A stretch of DNA of 38,099 nt from Chara braunii. Its lineage: Eukaryota > Streptophyta > Charophyceae > Charales > Characeae. The translations under genes and the position numbers were made by a program. This document shows, one piece after another, positions 29,679 to 38,099 of this stretch. Each line of letters starts with the position of its first letter. Positions within the stretch are counted from its first letter, which is position 1. The notes beneath the pieces were generated by a model, which was not told the DNA's origin, searched no databases, and saw nothing but the letters and a program-made list of their open reading frames with translations. The stretch is from the NCBI GenBank assembly GCA_003427395.1, contig BFEA01000097.1, forward strand, positions 26,249 through 64,347, written 5' to 3'.

Positions 29679-29775
29679 ACCCTGGTAGTCCATGTCGTAA
29701 ACGACGAGTGTTGGTCCTTGGTCTACGCCCGGTGGTTTTTGGAGGCGATTCAATGAGGGACCTAGCTAACGCGAG
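29679..29775 (+). pseudogene. rrnS: Mitochondrial small-subunit rRNA fragment (nuclear copy)
   Basis: ACCCTGGTAGTCCATGTCGT, AAACGACGAGTGTTGGTCC and TTGGTCTACGC, with CTAGCTAACGCG at the end, match the '800-region' of SSU rRNA in its plant mitochondrial 18S form. An expansion between GTCTACGC and CCTAGCTAACGCG and several substitutions show decay. Confidence 0.8.
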
Positions 29776-29861
29776 GCTCGCTAAAGCAGAAACGTCTGGC
29801 CAGAGGTTGGAGACACTCTAAGAGACTCGCCAGAGTCGTAACTGTATGATATTGGGCGACT

Positions 29862-31675
<1,814 letters not shown>

Positions 31676-32113
31676 GAGTTGCAACCGCTCTGATGTGGAG
31701 AAGAGTGCAGACACCACAGAGAAACTCCCGGCCCATATGTGTCTATCGCACAGGTTGTTGGCCAAAGCCCAGATGGTTGTCCAGAGACTGCTTGTGTTAG
31801 AGTCTCTCTAGGCACTTCTTTGTTTTTTGGGTCTTTTTTTTTTTTTTTTTTTTTTTTTTTCGAGTCTGACAGTCGTGCTCCCCGTGTTCCTCGTTCTGCC
31901 GAAGTGCCCTCACCGAGGCCAGTACTCCAAAAAGTGTATCCAACTGCAATCATGGCCAAAACTTGTTTTGTTTTTTGGGACCTACGGATTTGACATGGGC
32001 CCAAAATTTTGAAAACCTTCTGATGCTCCTACCCTGCCCCGAGCCAGCTTTTTACTTCTTGTGGCGACAAGTTATTTTGCTGCAAGGCTGAGGCCGTGTA
32101 CTGGTGGTTTAAG
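31676..32113. other. Block replacing protease, RT and RNase H
   Basis: Gag ends near 31675 and recognisable pol begins at 32114. The 438 bases between cannot hold the roughly 2 kb that encode protease, reverse transcriptase and RNase H. It contains a run of 27 T (31834-31860) and, at 32056-32113, the right end of the small inverted-repeat family (CTTGTGGCGACAAG, CTGCAAGGCTGAGGCCGTGT, ACTGGTGGTTTAA). The last bases of that end abut the first pol codons, suggesting the deletion and insertion are linked. Confidence 0.7.
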
Positions 32114-33596
32114 GAAGCCTATGTGCAGGACCCTGTTTATAGCGATCTCCTCAAAAGAGTTAAGGAGTCTCCAGAATCTGAACCAGATTACCCCACTACA
32201 GCGGGTTGTTATTTTAGAAGACTAGTGTAACCGATCGACTATGTGTTCCCAACAGTGAAGAGATCCGTAGTTTGATCTTAGGGGAATGCCACGACACAGA
32301 GGGGCATTTTGGTTGGCAGAAGACGTTAGCCAACCTTACTCGTGCGTATATGTGGCCCGACATGAGAGCTGACTGCATAGAGTATGCACGCAGTTTTAAG
32401 GTGTGCCAGCGAAATAAAACCACTACGCGAGCCCCTCTTGGTCTTCTCAGACCCTTGCCTATTCCCGCAGGACTCAAAGATTTTGTGTCCATTGACTTCC
32501 TGGATACTGGGGTCAAGAGTAGGCATGGCAAGAGCCAAGTCATGGTTATAGTTGACAAATTTAGTACGTATGCAGTCCTTGTTCCTTTGCCCGCAGAGGA
32601 ACGTACAGATTTAGTTATAGATAAGTTCTTTGATCATTGGGTCAGTGAGCATGGTCTACCGCTGTCAATAGTTATTGACAGAGATACCAGGTTCACTAGT
32701 CAAAACTGGCAGGAGTTGATGAGAGTCTATGGCTCTAAGTTGTTGATGTCATCTGGCTGCCATCCAGAGGCTAACGGTCAGACTGAACAGATGAATAAGA
32801 TCCTGCAACAAGTTCTTAGGATGTATATTAGACCCGATCAAATCAACTGGGATGAGATGCTTCCAAAGGTAGCCAGCGCATATAACAATAGCGTGCACTT
32901 AGCAACCTGCCGCACTCCCAACGAGTTGCACAAGTCCTTTAGGCCGCGTAGACCATTTGGAGGACTGAACCGGGATCAAATCCAAAGGCTACAGCCCGGT
33001 ACGAGGGAGTTCGCGATACAGCACGAGAAAGAGATTGCTACCGTCGTAGAGAACCTCAGGAAAGCCCAGCACAAGATGATAGAACAAGCCAACAAACACC
33101 GTCGCCCATCACAGTTTCAAGTAGGCGACTTAGTCTGGGTCAAGTCAAAAGAGTTTGACCCTGAGGAGAACATCTCGCAGAAGCTGTTGCCTGGGTCAAG
33201 TCAAAAGAGTTTCATCCTGAGGAGAACATCTCGCAGAAGCTGTTGCCTGCATATAGAGGACCGTGGCCAGTCCTAGAAGTCAAGGGCGGAGAGGATGGAC
33301 CGTCCTACACAATTGAGATTCCAGCACACCTCCATACATATCCAGTTTTTCACGCATCAAAGTTGTTACCTTGCACGACGAGTCAACAGTTTCCGTCGAG
33401 AAGGTCGATGATTCCTCCAGACATGGACAGAAGGTACGACATTGATCATATAGTAGATGAGGATGCCATCAGAACAGGAGGTAGAGGTTGTCCACAAAAA
33501 CAGTATAAAGTCGGATTCTCTTTTCAAGAACCAGAAGATGACCGCTGGTTCACACAGACAAAGCTTCTAGAGACCGCTCCCGATATAGTTTGAGCC
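32114..33596 (+). pseudogene. pol: pol, integrase with chromodomain-like C-terminus
   Basis: The first frame (32114-32230) reads EAYVQDPVYSDLLKRVKESP, the linker after RNase H. A frameshift before 32250 leads to the integrase: ILGECHDTEGHFGWQKTLAN (HHCC histidines) with F-x2-C in place of C-x2-C (SFKVCQRNK). The catalytic core follows, with Asp at 32494-32496 (SIDFLD), Asp at 32677-32679 (VIDRDTRFTS) and Glu at 32785-32787 (GQTEQMNK), a DD35E spacing. A 56-bp tandem duplication (33135-33190, 33191-33246) shifts the frame. The C-terminus (33243-33593) reads GPWPVLEVKG and then DHIVDEDA..QYKVGF....DRWFTQTKL, which resembles a chromodomain. The enzyme would join element cDNA to chromosomes. This copy is broken. 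Confidence 0.88.
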
Positions 33597-33660
33597 TATG
33601 AGAGAGATAAGAAGCGGAAAGGTCCCGCCTTGGACTGAAGTATTCTCGGAGGACCTCGAG

Positions 33661-33676
33661 TAAAGGCCAGCGGGAG
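33661..33676 (+). promoter_or_regulatory. Polypurine tract
   Basis: TAAAGGCCAGCGGGAG directly precedes the 3' LTR. It is purine-rich (with some pyrimidines) and sits at the place where plus-strand priming normally occurs. It is moderately degenerate. Confidence 0.5.
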
Positions 33677-34556
33677 TGAAACGGTTTTCACCTTTGGAGC
33701 AGCAGATGCAGATCCCAGGGCTCGATCCCTAGACCTCACCTAACCCGTGTACAGTACCCCTGTGCGTTTGAAGCCGTGACCTGCGTTTTAGGAGTCAGTT
33801 GTGGTCTGTAGTTTGTCGAAGTAGCTGTTGGGTCTTGAACCGTAGGTCTGTCGAGTAGGGGTCATAGTTGTGTAAAGGCCGTAGCTGTCGCAATTCTGAA
33901 AGGTCAAGGTCGTAGCTGCTACAGTTCTGAAAGGTCAAGGTCGTAGGTGCTACAGTTCCGAAAGGCCAAGTCCGCAGGTTTCCGGAAGGTCCGGAAGTGG
34001 CCTTTCAAACGTTGCTCACAGCAGACCAAAGGCAAGTGGGCAAGTGGGCAAGTGGTGAGTCCAACCTTGCTTAGTCGGCAGTACCCAATCCCAGTCTCAC
34101 TTAGTCCAGTCAGCAAGTACCATGTGGGACTGTGTGCAACATGGCCCTGGTGGAAAGGAGCAGACCAGCAGCCAACAGAAGTATAAATCAAGAGGCAGCG
34201 TCCAGCCATTCATTCATTCCTGTGTGAGCCATGCGGAAGTGCTGCCCAGGCGTCTTGTGCGAGGTGGTCTGCAGATGCCCGGAGTCAAAGTGGTCTGAAG
34301 GAAGGAGATAGCGTCCATAGGTTAGAGATAGTGTTTCAGTGTGTAAACGAGTGTGAGCGGAGTACAGCATGAGTGTGTGTGGGATATCCAAGGAGATCCA
34401 GAGTTGAGTGAGTGTAAAAAGTGGATGTGGAAGGCATTCAATCGCCATGGCCATTCTGAAGCGAGTTTGTATCTGAGTTGTGTGGGCGCCTAGCGCCAGT
34501 GTGAATTGCCATCTGTTTGCATGTATGCGAAGTGAAGAAATGCGAGTCTGATTGCA
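33677..34556 (+). repeat. 3' LTR (880 bp)
   Basis: Starts TGAAAC and ends ATTGCA like the 5' LTR. It has two full 31-bp GGTCAA units (33896 and 33927) instead of five, and lacks smaller segments (for example around the GTTAGTCGTAGCAAGCGGCC stretch present in the 5' LTR). TATAAAT is kept at 34182-34188. Confidence 0.88.
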
Positions 34557-34560
34557 GCTG
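34557..34560. repeat. Target-site duplication GCTG (right)
   Basis: Matches 26239-26242 on the other side of the element. Confidence 0.75.
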
Positions 34561-34656
34561 AGCCATCACACTCAAAATCAGCTGCATCCGGAGCAGAGTC
34601 CGGTTGGCTACCAATAGGCTCCTCCAAATCTGTTTGCTCAGTCCAAGCTGACATGG

Positions 34657-34744
34657 CAGCGGACAGTCCAGGATATAGCCCTGTATTAGAACCCGGCAGC
34701 CAGCGGACAGACCAGGATATAGCCCTGTATTAGAACCCGGCAGC
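34657..34744. repeat. 44-bp tandem duplication
   Basis: CAGCGGACAG(T/A)CCAGGATAT and AGCCCTGTATTAGAACCCGG occur twice back to back. Since 44 is not a multiple of three, it shifts the frame of the host gene. Confidence 0.95.
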
Positions 34745-34959
34745 CTATCCATGCCTCCGACTGGGGGACGTGGCAGACTGCTGGGAGAGCTTATGCCTTG
34801 CCGCTGGTTGCTGCTCGACGTTGCCACACCTTGTTGCCCGACCACACATGCAAAAGTTGGAGCAGTCTGCGGCGCAGGGAAACCTCCACCCAAGCTGGGC
34901 AATGTGCTCACCCTGTCAAAAGGAACACAGGAGTCGACAGCTCTTGTGTCGGCATCCAT

Positions 34960-37918
34960 GTAGATGGTGAGGCCATGTAGTGTTCATTGCCACTACTCGA
35001 GTCATTGTCTGACAGCTGAGAATAATTCGCTGGTGTGCCTTCATCTGCGAAAGCTTCTCCACTTGGCGTGCCGGAGAGAAGCAGCTCGGATATGGATCTC
35101 CCGAAGAACACGTGTGCCTGCCCGCCCGCCATGCCCCTTGATCGACAGCCTGCCACATGTTGAGCGCAAGAAATAATCTGAAGACTTCGCACTTTCTGGA
35201 GTGGATAGCACAATAGACCGGATGCAATACAACCGACCTTGATGATCGTAATGGACCCGCGATTCTACAGGGTGCATGATTACCACCTGCTCCCACACCG
35301 CGTACTGATAGCATCTGATTTCACGGCACCCAGGCATCGAACACATGTTTGCCCACATTCAGTCTATGAATGCCGCAAGTTATAAAATAGAGCAGCCATC
35401 CCCACTTCCATCACGCCAGCCCGCAATCAGCACGCGATCCAGTCAGTTACATAGCCAGATTGGATCGCACACACTGCCCGGGGGGATTCAATGTCAGAAA
35501 TCCACACGCACTAAGGGGGGTGATTCCATCTTCACAACCCGCACATGGAACAAGGGTGATTCCATCTTGGCAACCTGCACCCACCCAACCCAACAAATCT
35601 GTCCCGCGCACTTGAGTCCATCATGGCGATTTTGGGGGCCAATCAGATCTGTCAGATCCCAAGGTTGGAGCGTGCACATTATGGCTTGGATAGACCCCAG
35701 ATCCTCCAACACCCCCCCATATCGTGCTGGGATGGAAGTGGTCGCCCCTTCCGATTACACTCCACACGCCCATGCACCGTGCCAGATTGGAGCCCGATCC
35801 CTCCCTTTCCTCCCCGGGTCTCGAGGGCCACACACAAACACATTGCCCGCGTCCGTGCTCTGACGGCATCACCATCCCATGTCACCACAGTCTTCATGGT
35901 GGTGTGGCGCTACCCAAAAACGTCACAAGCTGCAGAACGTGCCACGTTTGCCAAGTCACCAGCAAATGCACCGGGCAATGGGCGTCACTGCACTATTCAC
36001 CAAAGGTGCAAAAATGAGAATCAATCTACCGCTACAGCACGGGAAGATACAACGTCATAGTTATCGCTGCACTGCACCACAGGGAACACGATCTCGGATC
36101 TAGAAGATACACGGCCATAACGGGAAGACACGCAGCGCTTGGATCTTCCTCTAGAACAAGGGAAGATACAATGGGGATAGCTACACTGCACAAGCAAGAG
36201 AATGTGTTCTGATCGGAAAACACAAAACAGGCACACAGTGAAGAAAAGGGGGAAAAAAAAAACGCGGGCGGAAGACGCATCATGCTGACTCACACAGTGC
36301 CAGCATGCTTTCCCGCTCACTGATGAAATGCGGAAGCAAGCTCTAACGCCACATTCGTCATATAAAAAAAAAAAAAAACGAAAAAAAAAAAGAGACACAC
36401 GTTGTCTTCGTCACCATACATCAAGCAACGCGGCACTTCCTTTTGTTGGCGCGCCGCTCCACTGTCCATGCTGGCACTAGTCGAGAGGCCAGCAATGAGA
36501 CATGCTGCTGCTTGGAGATGGCGTGCGCCACGGTGACGACAATGGTGAACGACGATCCAGCTAGACATAGAAGACAACAACACCCGGGGGCACGACCAAG
36601 ATCCCCTCATTTCCAGAGGGTTCGAACCATCGTCCCCGCCTTGATGTGACCAGGTGGGACCATCCCACAAAGGAACGTTTTTTTGCAGGGAGGGACAGCA
36701 GTCATTGCTTCTACCGTCCCTCCCATCTGAAATTGAACCTCGGGGGAGGCCGGCGGAAGATAGATCTATTCCCCGTGGAAGCATGCCTATTGGTGTCTAT
36801 GGACCAGGGGGAACGCGCTACCCGGGGGGAACGCGCTACCCAGGGGGAAGTCCACAGAGCAGAGCAGAAGGAATGCCCCGGGCGGGTGCAGTTTCCGCCG
36901 CAACAGACGAGCCCATTACTCACGGGATTTCTGCAAGGCATGTGGACAAAAAAACGAGCACTATGTGTGTGACCCACACTGGAAATGCCATTTCAGCAGA
37001 TGTGGCGAATTCCCGAAGTTTCTACGGCTAGCAACACCCTCCGGCAGTTGACAGACGCGCTGAAGTTTCTTCGTGTAAAATCCCGAAAAGCAAAATAAAA
37101 TTCGATACCACCTCCCAAGGAGGTAGAAAAATGCCCATCCCTGCGGCCCGCCAGGCCGCTGACAGTTGATACCCCATTTGCTGCTCTTGCCACTTTCCCC
37201 GCCTCGTGCGACTCGCCGAACCATCAATTTTAGCGATTTTGCTATAAAAGGCTCTAGTGTGAGTATGCCCTTACTTCCTACCTGCGTAGCACAGTGAACG
37301 TGTTCGTGCGTTCGCGCGAACGGCTCGCAAATGTGTTCGGGCAAACATACTTTTTTTCGTTAAAAAAAATAAAATAAAATCGGTTTTTGATTTTTAACTC
37401 ACGTTTGGCTAAGAATTCGAACACGACTCCAAGGCAAAAGTTGCTCCGGAAAAAAAATATAAGTCATGTAAAACAAAAGCAGGTGCAGCCAGCGCAGCTT
37501 GCGCCCACGAACACCATCAGGAAGCAACCCCAATGAAGAATCTCACTTCGCTCTTTCTGTCTCTGACTCTATGTTTTCTTTGTTAGTGTATGGCTGGTGC
37601 TTTCTGTATCACTGTTTTAGCTCTTGGCGTCTTCTGTCTTTCTAAGTGTTTGTGGAAAGCAGAATAGTAAACAGCAAGGGTCACAAACAGCACGGTCATA
37701 CACAGTCACAAACAGAATAGTAAACAGCAACGAATCTTCAACGATTCGAAGAACATTATCATCGTCACCGACAAAGAGACGACTCTTTTTTTTTTTTCCT
37801 TTCTCATTTGTTTTTCCTGCTACACACACAGCGTCAGAGCTCCCTGGAACTTCGGGAGCTCGCACCAGTCTGACAGTACATGCGGAAAGGAGTTCCCACA
37901 CCCCCCCCGCCCCACTCG
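34960..37918. other. Unassigned region
   Basis: No supported gene apart from a possible upstream extension of the Myb/SANT-like gene to about 35213. Open frames at 35345-36060 and 36646-37031 lack recognisable motifs and overlap others. A-homopolymers lie at 36363-36391. GGGGGAACGCGCTACCC is tandemly repeated at about 36808-36845. A GC-rich CGAACG-type block at about 37295-37345 recalls the blocks at 15400-15440 and 16010-16090. Confidence 0.4.
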
Positions 37919-38099
37919 CACCCGCCCACCGAGCCGGCCGAAGCACCTCCCCACCACCTCCCCACCGAGCCAGGCGAAGCACCTCCCCACCGAGCCTACC
38001 GAAGCACCTCGCCACCACCTCCCCACCAACCTGGCTGAAGCACCTCCCCACCACCTCTCCACCGAGCCGGCCGAAGCATCTCCCCACCGAGCCTACCGA
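37919..38099 (+). repeat. Minisatellite, CACCTCCCCACCGAGCC units, running off the window
   Basis: Repeats of (GAAG)CACCTCCCCACC(ACCTCCCCACC)GAGCC with GGCC/TACC variants have a period of about 23-36 bp. At least six partial or full units are present. The minus-strand open frame here (37617-38087, RCFGRLGGEVV repeats) is a product of the repeat. Confidence 0.9.

Larger units (their letters stand above)
34557..34959 (-). pseudogene. Myb/SANT-like gene, 5' part
   Basis: The minus-strand frame from ATG at 34957-34959 reads MDADTRAVDSCVPFDRVSTL, a Pro/Ser/Gly-rich segment, and LPGSNTGLYPGLSA. A 44-bp tandem duplication (34657-34744 in total) repeats that motif in another frame. Then AMSAWTEQTDLEEP and PDAADFECDGSA lead up to the LTR edge. 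Joining it to 26242 with one GCTG removed keeps the frame open into DHVNAEGKES, so the two parts were one exon. Further upstream (34960-35213) another frame reads SISELLLSGTPSGEAFADEG and could be more of the gene after a frameshift. No conserved domain is visible in this part, which is low-complexity as expected for the N-terminus of such proteins. Confidence 0.6.

Noticed and set aside
29281-29775. Functional rRNA genes
   Set aside because: Only short internal pieces of the two mitochondrial rRNAs remain, with deletions and foreign sequence between them.
37617-38087. 156-codon minus-strand frame with RCFGRLGGEVV repeats
   Set aside because: The repeats follow from the GC-rich minisatellite. 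The other half has no coding features.

Overview
This is a nuclear scaffold from a plant-lineage eukaryote. The evidence is Ty3/gypsy retrotransposon remains with a tRNA-iMet primer site, plant-type mitochondrial gene pieces (nad2, cox1, both rRNAs, a group II intron maturase), a U6 snRNA copy and large amounts of low-complexity DNA. The gag and integrase peptides and the Myb/SANT-like gene resemble, from memory, families abundant in the charophyte alga Chara. That assignment is an inference and could not be checked here. I found no bacterial-type genes and no intact conserved gene. Most of the window is decayed mobile and satellite DNA.

Layout. 1-5,900: mostly unassigned, with a 180-bp tandem duplication, a LINE reverse-transcriptase zinc-finger remnant (2744-2998) and, beside it, an organellar intron-maturase fragment (3014-3331). 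5,990-7,630: a decayed hAT transposase and a Lys/Ala-rich coding remnant. 8,200-11,720: several minisatellites and tandem duplications, one of them an array of hairpins. 12,089-14,505: an N gap, then the end of a Myb/SANT-like gene, an LTR and a retroelement leader. 14,506-14,543: a library-construction adapter. 14,544-25,272: satellite-rich DNA containing a U6 retropseudogene, a 3-kb polypyrimidine region, a small inverted-repeat element, a reverse-transcriptase scrap and one candidate exon. 25,273-25,374: a second N gap. 25,375-34,959: a Myb/SANT-like gene on the minus strand, split by an 8.3-kb Ty3/gypsy element (26243-34556). 34,960-38,099: unassigned, ending in a GC-rich minisatellite.

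Four results stand out. (1) Positions 14506-14543 are two facing 19-bp Nextera transposase ends, the mate-pair junction adapter. The 2.34 kb to its left is repeated without visible difference at a constant offset of 13,206 bp, so the first copy is best read as an assembly chimera. (2) The gypsy element sits inside an open reading frame of the Myb/SANT-like gene: its flanks share GCTG and the frame continues when one GCTG and the element are removed. (3) The element's gag is itself interrupted by about 1.4 kb that includes five mitochondrial fragments in mixed order and orientation. (4) A U6 snRNA copy has an A-rich tail and a flanking 15-bp direct duplication, so it is a LINE-style retrocopy.

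The gypsy element cannot be autonomous. gag has in-frame stops and a frameshift, protease/RT/RNase H are missing, and the integrase carries a 56-bp frameshifting duplication. Its LTRs still keep a TATA box and arrays of GGTCAA/TTGACC (W-box-like) motifs.
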